From NCBI RefSeq assembly GCF_010993705.1, contig NZ_WOFO01000013.1, positions 1-64,000 of the forward strand: a stretch of DNA of 64,000 nt, written 5' to 3'. The DNA is from Cyclobacterium sp. SYSU L10401 (GTDB lineage Bacteria > Bacteroidota > Bacteroidia > Cytophagales > Cyclobacteriaceae). Position numbers and translations under genes: made by a program. This document shows, one piece after another, positions 1 through 7,179 of this stretch (the stretch's first letter is position 1; every line of letters starts with the position of its first letter). Under the pieces are notes generated by a model, which made no database searches, was not told the origin of the DNA, and saw only the letters and a program-made list of their open reading frames with translations.

Positions 1-85
<85 letters not shown>

Positions 86-193
86 AAAGTTTGTGTGTGG
101 GCCAATCATCCTTAAAAGAATGATCTTTCCACTGTATTTTCCAGATCGAATTGAATCGATTTGTCAGAATTTAAATTTTGCTATCTTACACTA

Positions 194-204
194 CTTCAAA
201 GAAC
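194..204 (-). promoter_or_regulatory. boxA-like antitermination site in rRNA leader
   Basis: On the minus strand this reads GTTCTTTGAAG, resembling the boxA element of rRNA leaders that is bound by NusB/NusE. It lies about 110 bases before the mature 16S 5' end, where such elements normally occur. The assignment rests on sequence similarity and position only. Confidence 0.5.
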
Positions 205-415
205 TTATCAGGTAACTTACTTACCCAATTGCTGAATTTCTTCAGTCATTTCAATAACTTATGCCAAACAGGATTGCAAATGTCGCCTTAAAATCTTGAA
301 TTTTCAAATTTAAAAGAGGAAAATTTTGGTATTTTATCGCTTTGTTTTTTCCGGAGAAAACCTAGAAATCAGAGTCTTTTCGCTTTTCCATTCAGGCTTT
401 TCTCAAATGGGAATG

Positions 416-447
416 CAAACATAGAGCCCTTTTACGAATTCACCAAA
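416..447 (-). promoter_or_regulatory. rRNA operon promoter, Bacteroidota type
   Basis: On the minus strand a -33 box TTTG (444-447) is followed by a 20-base spacer and a perfect -7 box TATGTTTG (416-423). This matches the Bacteroidota housekeeping consensus TTTG-N19/20-TAnnTTTG. Transcription should begin near 409 and run into the 16S gene. It is one of the two best promoter matches in the window. Confidence 0.8.
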
Positions 448-509
448 GAAGTGTGGGTTTTTATTTAAACAAAACCGTTAATTTCCTCAAAAACAGATGC
501 ATTTCTTTC

Positions 510-1028
510 TTAAACCTTCTTTTCTCTTGGCCGCTTGTATACCGGCACCGTGCTACATGGCTCCCCGAACATGATGTTTTTCACTACAGGTAAAATTAAG
601 CGGATGACTTCCCCATAGGCATAATCAGGAACAGGCATTTTGCTGCAACCCTTGATCACCACTGGCCTGTCTTTCAACGCTTCCAAATCCAGGTTTTTAA
701 GGGATTTCGCCATTAAATGAACCTCAAGCTCCTTCAGATCCCCTATAACCACCTCTTTTGCAACTTTCTGAAGATTAACTACAGCCAGCATCAAGGCCCA
801 GGTAGGTACAATGGCATCAGCAGAACAGTGAACGGCTACCAGCTTGTCTTGATAAACAGACCAATCCAGTTCCTTCATTCTTTCCCGGTATTCCACTTCC
901 CTTACCACCAATCCCTGATAAAGAAATGGTGCCAGATCAAATCGTACACGCTCTCCTTTCTCGTAAAAGTGCTCCAGATCTATGGTTACTATTGGACTGT
1001 TGGCTACCCGGTTTACAATATCACTCAT
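510..1028 (-). CDS. DUF2480 family protein
   Basis: This 172-residue soluble protein has no signal peptide or membrane segment and is recognised as the Bacteroidota-restricted DUF2480 family. It contains internal segments such as VAVHCSADAIVPTWA and VVIKGCSKMPVPDYAYGEV. Family members have no established function that I know of. Its ATG overlaps the tsaB stop codon by four bases (ATGA), so the two genes are very probably co-transcribed and translationally coupled. The pairing suggests a link to tRNA modification or translation, but that is inference only. The C-terminus is basic (RPREKK). Confidence 0.85.
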   Translation of the reverse strand: MSDIVNRVANSPIVTIDLEHFYEKGERVRFDLAPFLYQGLVVREVEYRERMKELDWSVYQDKLVAVHCSADAIVPTWALMLAVVNLQKVAKEVVIGDLKELEVHLMAKSLKNLDLEALKDRPVVIKGCSKMPVPDYAYGEVIRLILPVVKNIMFGEPCSTVPVYKRPREKKV

Positions 1029-1714
1029 GACAATAATGGATTTTTCTTTGACTTAAGAACCATAAACTCCTTCAAGTAGTTCGGCTCAAAGTAGGCGATA
1101 TCTTCCATCAGCCCCAACTCATATTTTTCAAATGCTATTTCCCCTACACTCGTTGCCGAATTCAGTTTGTCTACAAAAATCGCATTGGCGGATTTCAACA
1201 CCACGCTGGTTTTTTCATTGGCATTGCCTAAAAAATAAACCTTGCCCCGGGATAAATACTCACTAAATGAGTCCGCTTCCAACACCTCTGGTTTCAGGTC
1301 AACCAATGTTTGTCCCGAATGATCCAGTACCTTCATGTAAACTTCCATTCGCCTGGCATCAATCATGGGTACAATATAAGCGTCCTCCTCTATCCGGTGC
1401 ACCAACTGACGGCCAAGTGCATCCAGGCTATCCACGCCAATAAGGGGCAAATCCAGCGCAAATGCCAGCCCTTTAGCTGTAGCCACTCCTATTCTTAAAC
1501 CGGTATAGGATCCTGGACCCTGGGCCACCGCAATGGCATCAAGGTGCTTCAATTCAAATCCTGATTGCTCTATCAGCGATTTTATACAGGGTACCAATTT
1601 GCTCCCATGGACATTGTCCTGAAACAACTCCATCAATGCCAGAAGTTTCCCTTTTTCGTGTAAAGCCAGGGAACAAACGCCAATAGAAGTTTCTATAGAA
1701 AGGATTCTACTCAT
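1025..1714 (-). CDS. tsaB: tRNA threonylcarbamoyladenosine biosynthesis protein TsaB
   Basis: TsaB is the ASKHA-fold partner of TsaD in forming the t6A37 modification of ANN-decoding tRNAs in the cytoplasm. The 229-residue length is normal. The N-terminus ILSIETSIGVCSLAL is the phosphate-1 loop of the fold, and AQGPGSYTGLRIGVATAKGLA is the family hallmark, near residues 64-84. TsaB lacks the metal-binding histidines of TsaD, and none are evident here. The ATG at 1714 is used. The gene overlaps the downstream DUF2480 gene by four bases. Confidence 0.95.
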   Translation of the reverse strand: MSRILSIETSIGVCSLALHEKGKLLALMELFQDNVHGSKLVPCIKSLIEQSGFELKHLDAIAVAQGPGSYTGLRIGVATAKGLAFALDLPLIGVDSLDALGRQLVHRIEEDAYIVPMIDARRMEVYMKVLDHSGQTLVDLKPEVLEADSFSEYLSRGKVYFLGNANEKTSVVLKSANAIFVDKLNSATSVGEIAFEKYELGLMEDIAYFEPNYLKEFMVLKSKKNPLLS

Positions 1715-1878
1715 ACTTGAAGAAAATTAGACCAGATTATCCGGATAGTAACCAAAAACCAATCCATACGTCCCAAATCCCAAAAATATATTGATCTCCT
1801 TAAATACCGGGATCCATTTGACTTTTCCCATGAAACAGGTATTCCGTCCAGACAACCCCTTTCGGCACCTGATTAATC

Positions 1879-3537
1879 CTATTTAGCAGACAAGATTTGG
1901 GTATAACGATCCATATCTCCCAATACTTCCATTGCCTGAAGCAATTCGGGATCATGGTCCAGAGAGGCAGCGATGATGCCTTCCTGATAATAGTACCTGG
2001 AAACAATCTCATCCTTCAGGGCATTCTTGATTTCATCCTTAAAGGTGATCAGGTCCTGTTCCTTACTATGGCTGACGCTACTTTTCAAAGAGGCCAATTC
2101 GTCTTTGATGTCTTCAAAATACTTCTCACGCTCCGCATACTTTTCCAAATCCTCAATGGTTTTTTCCACCCGCGTGGTGTAGTCATAATCTTTATCCTGA
2201 AGCCATGCCACAAATTGATCGTACAACTCATCGCTGACTTCAAACTTCCTGGCATCAGCTATGGATTCATTTTTCAGTGCAAATTCACTGGCAAACTCAA
2301 AGATCAGACTTCGGGTAACCAAGCTATAGGTAATCGGCGCAAAAGACCGGGAATCCAATTCAATGTCGGGTTCAATTCCTGCACCATCATAGACCTTCCT
2401 TCCATTTCTGGTCTTAAATTCCTTTCTCAGGGAGTCTGCTACATAGCTGCCATTCCCATTTTCATCCTTGGCACTATAATCAATGGCCTGAATACAGCGC
2501 CCGCTGGGAATATAATATTTGGCAGTGGTAAGTTTTACCTGAGAATTGTAGGACAGCGGCACGGTACTTTGCACCAAGCCCTTCCCAAACGACTTCCTGC
2601 CTACCAAAACCGCCCGGTCATAATCCTGCAATGAACCCGCTACAATTTCCGAAGCGGAAGCACTTCTTTCATTGATCATGACTACCAGTGGAATTTTCCT
2701 ATCCATGGGAGACAATCTGGTTTTATATTCTGCATTGACATTTTCCAGCTTTCCAATTGTTTTTACCACTTCCCTGCCTTTGGGGATGAAAAGGTTTACA
2801 ATATCAACGGCCTCATTCAGGATTCCTCCCGGATTATCCCTTACATCCAAGATGATTTTCTGAGCTCCGCCGTCTTTCAAGTTCTGTAAAGCTATGCCCA
2901 CATCCTTTGAAGCGTTGGTAGTAAAATCTGTCAGCTTGATATATCCGGTCTCACTATCAACCATTCCATGATAGGGAACGTTGCTGATAACAATCTTTTT
3001 TCTGGTAAGGTTAAAAGAAAGTGTTTCTTCCCCACGCTTCACCACTACCTCCACTTCCGTATTTGCAGGACCTTTCAATAATTTGGAGATTTCCGCTGTG
3101 CTTTTTTCAACCACATCGACTCCATCCACTTTTATCAATTCATCCGCAACCCTCAAGCCGGATGCCTGGGCAGGGAAACCGCTGTAAGGCATCAGGATCA
3201 TATTCGTACCTAACCTGTTACCGATTAAAGCCCCTACTCCGCCGTACTCACCCGTGGTCATCATCCTGAAATCATCGGATTCTTCTTCTGGAATATATTC
3301 GGTATACGGATCCAATTCAGCCAGCATGGCATTGATCCCTACGGTAACCAGCTCGTCAGGATCTATTTCATCCACATAGTAAGAATCCAATTCCCTGACC
3401 AATGAAGCAAAAATATCCAGATTTTTGGCTATACTAAAAAGTTTATCATTTTTCGGGTGAAATGAAACCAAAAGGGCTGCAGTTCCCAAGAGGAAGAGCA
3501 AGCTTAGGAATACTTTATTTTGAATTAATTTATGCAT
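1879..3537 (-). CDS. S41 family C-terminal processing protease
   Basis: This 552-residue exported protease has an N-terminal membrane anchor or signal segment (about residues 9-26). A PDZ domain (about 90-180) and the S41 catalytic domain follow. The catalytic serine is S294 in SASASEI and the general-base lysine is K319 in FGKGLVQ, a 25-residue spacing as in E. coli Prc. An extra helical region after residue 400 is common in Bacteroidota S41 proteins. The enzyme is expected to cleave C-termini of periplasmic or outer-membrane proteins. Its start overlaps the rnpA stop by eight bases, so it belongs to the rpmH-rnpA transcript. Confidence 0.93.
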   Translation of the reverse strand: MHKLIQNKVFLSLLFLLGTAALLVSFHPKNDKLFSIAKNLDIFASLVRELDSYYVDEIDPDELVTVGINAMLAELDPYTEYIPEEESDDFRMMTTGEYGGVGALIGNRLGTNMILMPYSGFPAQASGLRVADELIKVDGVDVVEKSTAEISKLLKGPANTEVEVVVKRGEETLSFNLTRKKIVISNVPYHGMVDSETGYIKLTDFTTNASKDVGIALQNLKDGGAQKIILDVRDNPGGILNEAVDIVNLFIPKGREVVKTIGKLENVNAEYKTRLSPMDRKIPLVVMINERSASASEIVAGSLQDYDRAVLVGRKSFGKGLVQSTVPLSYNSQVKLTTAKYYIPSGRCIQAIDYSAKDENGNGSYVADSLRKEFKTRNGRKVYDGAGIEPDIELDSRSFAPITYSLVTRSLIFEFASEFALKNESIADARKFEVSDELYDQFVAWLQDKDYDYTTRVEKTIEDLEKYAEREKYFEDIKDELASLKSSVSHSKEQDLITFKDEIKNALKDEIVSRYYYQEGIIAASLDHDPELLQAMEVLGDMDRYTQILSAK

Positions 3538-3907
3538 CTTTTTTTGTTTTTACCTGGAGAATTTTTTTGAGTACCCTTTTCACCTTAGGTTCCATGTCAT
3601 GGAAACCCATCAAATCCTGAGAAACGTAAACCAGGGCCATAAGTTTCTTTGCTGTCTCATCATTCTCCAACATGCACTTATTCAAGCGGTAGGCTTCCTT
3701 CACCCTTCTCTTGATGTGATTCCTGTCTACAGCTTTCTTAAATTTCTTTTTTGAAACAGAAACCAGTAGCTGATTGTTGGAGAGCCCATCTTTTTCAAGG
3801 TAAATTACCTTAAAAGGATATAAAAAAAAAGAGGAACCTTTATCAAAAAGTTCCTTTATTAACTTTTTGGAATGTAATCTTTCCTGTTTTGAAAACTTAC
3901 AATCCAT
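3530..3907 (-). CDS. rnpA: Ribonuclease P protein component
   Basis: This is the protein subunit of RNase P, which helps the catalytic RNA remove 5' leaders from pre-tRNAs. The 125-residue basic protein carries the family signature SKKKFKKAVDRNHIKRRVKEA (split across residues about 50-70), with the RNxxKRxxRE-type helix. It begins with FSKQERLHSKK, typical of the N-terminus. It lies directly after rpmH, the order conserved in nearly all bacteria, and overlaps the downstream protease gene by eight bases. Confidence 0.95.
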   Translation of the reverse strand: MDCKFSKQERLHSKKLIKELFDKGSSFFLYPFKVIYLEKDGLSNNQLLVSVSKKKFKKAVDRNHIKRRVKEAYRLNKCMLENDETAKKLMALVYVSQDLMGFHDMEPKVKRVLKKILQVKTKKDA

Positions 3908-3954
3908 AAAATGATATTTTAATAGCTACCTCATCAGGCCAAAATTAAAACGCA

Positions 3955-4113
3955 TTACTTCTTCAGGGTTTTCTCTGAAGAAACCGATAACTTGTGTCTA
4001 CCTTTAGCTCTTCTTGCTTTCAGTACTCTCCTGCCATTGGCTGTGGACATTCTCTCTCTGAAACCGTGCTTGTTTCTTCTTTTCCTTCTTGAGGGTTGAA
4101 ATGTTCTTTTCAT
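3955..4113 (-). CDS. rpmH: Large ribosomal subunit protein bL34
   Basis: A 52-residue very basic protein starts [18 protein letters not shown] and continues with [19 protein letters not shown], unmistakably bL34 of the large ribosomal subunit. The ATG is at 4113 and the TAA at 3955-3957. The length is close to the usual 44-53 residues. It leads the rpmH-rnpA-S41 operon and has its own strong promoter at 4158-4188. Confidence 0.97.
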   Translation of the reverse strand: MKRTFQPSRRKRRNKHGFRERMSTANGRRVLKARRAKGRHKLSVSSEKTLKK

Positions 4114-4157
4114 TATTGCTATATTTTAATGACTTGACTCTTATTTTAAAAGGAGTG

Positions 4158-4188
4158 CAAAGATAGATAGGATTTTTTTATTTACAAA
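4158..4188 (-). promoter_or_regulatory. rpmH promoter
   Basis: On the minus strand TTTG (4185-4188), a 19-base spacer and TATCTTTG (4158-4165) fit the Bacteroidota consensus perfectly. Transcription would start about 7 bases further left, some 40 bases before the rpmH ATG. It serves the ribosomal protein and RNase P genes, consistent with high expression. Confidence 0.8.
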
Positions 4189-4229
4189 TCAGTGGCTTAC
4201 TTTTGTTTAAGAGCTTTGTTATACTACCG

Positions 4230-5879
4230 ATGAAATATACCTTTTCCATACCAAACCCTAGTTCTCAACTACTCCATATACGATTGGAAATTGACTGTGA
4301 GAAAGGAGAAAATATCCACCTGCAGCTTCCATCATGGAGACCTGGACGATACGAAATAGCAAACTATGCGCAATATCTGAAAAATATACTCATCACGGGA
4401 CCCGTGGAACAGGTCTCTTATAAGAAAATAACCAAGGACCTTTGGGTATTCCGGGCAGAGGAAAAGGGTTCATACAAAATCAACTATGCCTACCATGCGG
4501 CACAACTGGATGCTGGAGGAAGTTGGGTAGACCCGGAACGTGTTTACATCAATTTCATCAATCTTGCCTTCAGCGTAAAAGGTCGTGAAGAAGAATCAAT
4601 TGAGATAAAACTAAAACTGCCTTCGGAATACCAACTTGCCTGCGCGCTACCTCAACCAAAAAGACACCAGCTGCAATCCCAAAACTTTCAGGAGTTGGTA
4701 GACAGCCCCCTGATTGCTTCGGCCAACTTACAGCATCAAGCTTACAAAATCAACGGTACCAGGTTTCATATATGGATATCAGGACAGGTCAGATTCGACT
4801 GGAAACTCCTTATATCTGAATTTAAAAAATTTACTCTCCGGCAGATGCAAGATTTCGGAGAGTTTCCAGCCAACGATTATCATTTTTTGATTCATATACT
4901 TCCCTTTCCCCATTATCATGGAGTGGAACACCAATATTCAACGGTTATTACCATAGGACCAGATCATTGGATTGGAAGAAAGGAAGGAATGGACAGACTG
5001 ATGGGTGTTTGCAGCCACGAATTATACCACTTCTGGAATGTATGCAGGATAAGACCCAAGGCCATACAACCTTATGATTTTTCGGTGGAAGCCTATCTTG
5101 CTGAAGGTGTGGTGGCAGAAGGGGTCACCACTTTTATGGGAGATTTCTATTTGCTTAAATCCGGGTATTATGGCATCCCCGAGTATTTGAAATTGTTGGA
5201 GAAATTATTTGAAAGGGGCTTTGAAAACCTGGGATGGGAAAATCAATCCATTTCTGATTCCAGTTGGGACCTTTGGCTAGATGGGTATAAAGCCGGTGTT
5301 CCGGATAAAAAAGTAAGCATTTACACCCATGGGGCATTGATAACACTGGCTCTTGACCTGATATTAATGAAAAACGGACACCGGATGCATGAAGTAATGA
5401 AGCAAATGTGGGTTAATTTTGGCTCTTCCGAAGACGGTTTCGATTTGCGGGATTTCAAAACCATTGTTTCATCGTTTACCTCAGCACCGGATGACATCAG
5501 CTCTTTTTTTGATCGTTTTGTCTGGGGAAAAGAAGACCTGTTTCCTGTCCTTGAATCTCTGCTCCCGTCTATAGGTCTGGAAATAAAGAAAGTCCCCAGG
5601 GAAAATAAACTGGAAACTGGATTTGGTATAAAAACCAATCAAAAGGGAAAAGTCCTGAGAATCCATCCCAAGGCTGAGGCCTACCAACACCTGATGATTG
5701 GGGACAGCATCCTTTACTACCAATACAGGGATAATGGCCTCCGGTTATCTTTTGATCGCTGGAATAAAGAAATGGAAATCTTTCTTCCGAATTCTACTTC
5801 GGACACCAGCTATTTTGTGGATTACAAGATTGTTCAATCCGGCCCTTCAGAAGCATTTAGCAGGTTTACCCATAGTTGA
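4230..5879 (+). CDS. M61 family zinc metallopeptidase
   Basis: This protein of 549 residues, if the ATG at 4230 is used, belongs to the M61 glycyl aminopeptidase family. The zinc motif HELYH is at residues 263-267, in CSHELYHFWN. An N-terminal beta domain and a degenerate C-terminal PDZ-like part (about residue 455 on) follow the family plan. No signal peptide is evident, so a cytoplasmic location is likely. A TTG at 4203 would add nine residues, but the ATG start begins at the conserved MKYTFSIPNP. The natural substrate is unknown. The gene diverges from rpmH. Confidence 0.88.
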   Translation: MKYTFSIPNPSSQLLHIRLEIDCEKGENIHLQLPSWRPGRYEIANYAQYLKNILITGPVEQVSYKKITKDLWVFRAEEKGSYKINYAYHAAQLDAGGSWVDPERVYINFINLAFSVKGREEESIEIKLKLPSEYQLACALPQPKRHQLQSQNFQELVDSPLIASANLQHQAYKINGTRFHIWISGQVRFDWKLLISEFKKFTLRQMQDFGEFPANDYHFLIHILPFPHYHGVEHQYSTVITIGPDHWIGRKEGMDRLMGVCSHELYHFWNVCRIRPKAIQPYDFSVEAYLAEGVVAEGVTTFMGDFYLLKSGYYGIPEYLKLLEKLFERGFENLGWENQSISDSSWDLWLDGYKAGVPDKKVSIYTHGALITLALDLILMKNGHRMHEVMKQMWVNFGSSEDGFDLRDFKTIVSSFTSAPDDISSFFDRFVWGKEDLFPVLESLLPSIGLEIKKVPRENKLETGFGIKTNQKGKVLRIHPKAEAYQHLMIGDSILYYQYRDNGLRLSFDRWNKEMEIFLPNSTSDTSYFVDYKIVQSGPSEAFSRFTHS

Positions 5880-5962
5880 GGTATCAGAAAAGAAGCCAAT
5901 TATAAAGTAAACCAATGGGTCAATTTTGCGTATAAAATACTGAAAACCAAACAGATTACGCT

Positions 5963-6406
5963 ATGGACACCCTACATCAAATCGAACATTGGGCAGACCG
6001 GCATCATCCCCGGTGGATTGATTTCATTCGGGTTGCATTGGGCATATTTATCCTCTATAAAGGAATCATGTTCATTTCCAATACCGACGAACTATTGAAC
6101 CTGATCCGGGAAATGGATATTGGATTTTTCCACATGGCGCTGGCACATTACGTTGCTTTTGCTCATTTGGTAGGGGGAATCCTGATTGCTTTGGGGCTGA
6201 TCACAAGATGGGCTGTGGTGGTACAGATCCCTATATTGATAGGCGCTGTATTCTTTGCGAACATGGATTCGCAATTCCTTTCCGTAACCAATAGTGGGGA
6301 ATTTTGGATTTCCCTGACGGTTTTGATTCTCCTGGTTGTATTTTTGATTTATGGATCAGGAAAATTTTCTGTGGATGAGTACATGGAAAATCACGCCAAT
6401 GCCTGA
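5963..6406 (+). CDS. DoxX-like integral membrane protein
   Basis: A 147-residue protein has four predicted membrane segments (roughly residues 20-40, 58-80, 85-105 and 112-132). The hydrophobic pattern and the GILIALGLITRWA segment are of DoxX/DoxD type. DoxX proteins are poorly defined membrane proteins, some linked to thiosulfate oxidation or redox balance, so no precise function is given. It follows the M61 gene by 83 bases and faces the M16 operon tail gene. Its stop codon lies within an inverted repeat at 6406-6443. Confidence 0.75.
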   Translation: MDTLHQIEHWADRHHPRWIDFIRVALGIFILYKGIMFISNTDELLNLIREMDIGFFHMALAHYVAFAHLVGGILIALGLITRWAVVVQIPILIGAVFFANMDSQFLSVTNSGEFWISLTVLILLVVFLIYGSGKFSVDEYMENHANA

Positions 6407-6443
6407 TAAGTAAGATCGACAAAATTTTGCCGATCTTACTTAT
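6406..6443. terminator. Long inverted repeat between convergent genes
   Basis: ATAAGTAAGATCG (6406-6418) is repeated inverted as CGATCTTACTTAT (6431-6443), around an inner self-complementary CAAAATTTTG (6420-6429). The stop codons of the DoxX-like gene (+) and the 238-residue gene (-) both touch the stem. It probably acts as a two-way terminator or 3' RNA stabiliser. It lacks a long T run on either side. Confidence 0.6.
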
Positions 6444-7156
6444 TCAAACATAGAATTATCCAGGGTAGCATTGATTTGAATGTCAATCAACCTTGTTTCC
6501 AGGGGAACCGGAATCATGGGATTCGAAATGTTGATTTTCGTTGGAAAAAGAATGCCTTCGATTTCCTTATAATCCATGAATTCCACATCACCCGCAATAT
6601 CCGTCATCATTTTTAATTTAAGCCCATTAGCCACGCTGTAATATTCTTTACTCTTCATCCCTTCTCCATTTGTCACGAGCACAGTATGGGCCTCTTCTCC
6701 ATTGATTTCCTCATTTTCTCCCATGGTCATGGTAAATCCCATCCGTTCATAATGTAGCTCGGGAAAAGCGTAAATATTTGTTTTCAACGTTTCCAGCTGA
6801 TCTGCCGTCAGATTCTGAACTTGGCCCATGGCACTCATGTAGCCCTCATTGTCTCGCACCACTGTTTTCTGGACCACATTTCCCTGCATGACAATTTGCT
6901 GCATCATACGCATACCTTCCATGTCCCGTATGGTGCTCATTTCCACATCCATACCTTGAACTGTAGCTTCCATCACCAGTATAAGAGTTTTAATTTGGTT
7001 GATTTTCTCTGCTCCGCCAATGGCCTGCACATAATCTCCGAGCACTTCCCCGGGAGTTTTTTCAAAAGATGTCTTTACAGGTGTCTTTTGTACCTCTCCA
7101 ACTCTTCCAGCAAAAAGCATCACTCCCGAAAGGAGTAGAAAAACAAGTCTATTCAC
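6440..7156 (-). CDS. Exported paralogue of the M16 subunit's C-terminal domain
   Basis: This 238-residue exported protein has a signal peptide (about residues 1-20) and a GTG start at 7156. From residue 35 on it is clearly homologous to the last 220 residues of the adjacent 682-residue M16 protein. Shared landmarks are GDYxxAIGG, DMEGxRMxQ, a PELxYExMG block, and the end PMIPVPL followed by FE. The shared domain resembles outer-membrane lipoprotein carrier-like beta folds, but that is a guess. It is third in an operon with the two M16 genes, 23 bases after the second. Function is unknown, perhaps as an accessory or scaffold to the peptidase pair. Confidence 0.8.
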   Translation of the reverse strand: MNRLVFLLLSGVMLFAGRVGEVQKTPVKTSFEKTPGEVLGDYVQAIGGAEKINQIKTLILVMEATVQGMDVEMSTIRDMEGMRMMQQIVMQGNVVQKTVVRDNEGYMSAMGQVQNLTADQLETLKTNIYAFPELHYERMGFTMTMGENEEINGEEAHTVLVTNGEGMKSKEYYSVANGLKLKMMTDIAGDVEFMDYKEIEGILFPTKINISNPMIPVPLETRLIDIQINATLDNSMFE

Positions 7157-7179
7157 AGTAACCTTTTAAAATTATAATT

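Larger units (their letters stand above)
86..509 (-). other. rRNA leader and promoter region, no protein gene
   Basis: This stretch separates DUF2480 from the 16S gene, both read leftward. It contains the rRNA promoter at 416-447, a predicted leader of about 320 nucleotides and a boxA-like site at 194-204. A second possible -7 box, TAAATTTG on the minus strand at 305-312, has no good -33 partner. No coding frame of interest and no clear terminator for the upstream DUF2480 gene were seen. Confidence 0.7.

Noticed and set aside
1897-2634. 245-residue open frame on the plus strand.
   Set aside because: It is antisense to the S41 protease gene, whose domains and catalytic residues are certain; the opposite frame shows no family features.
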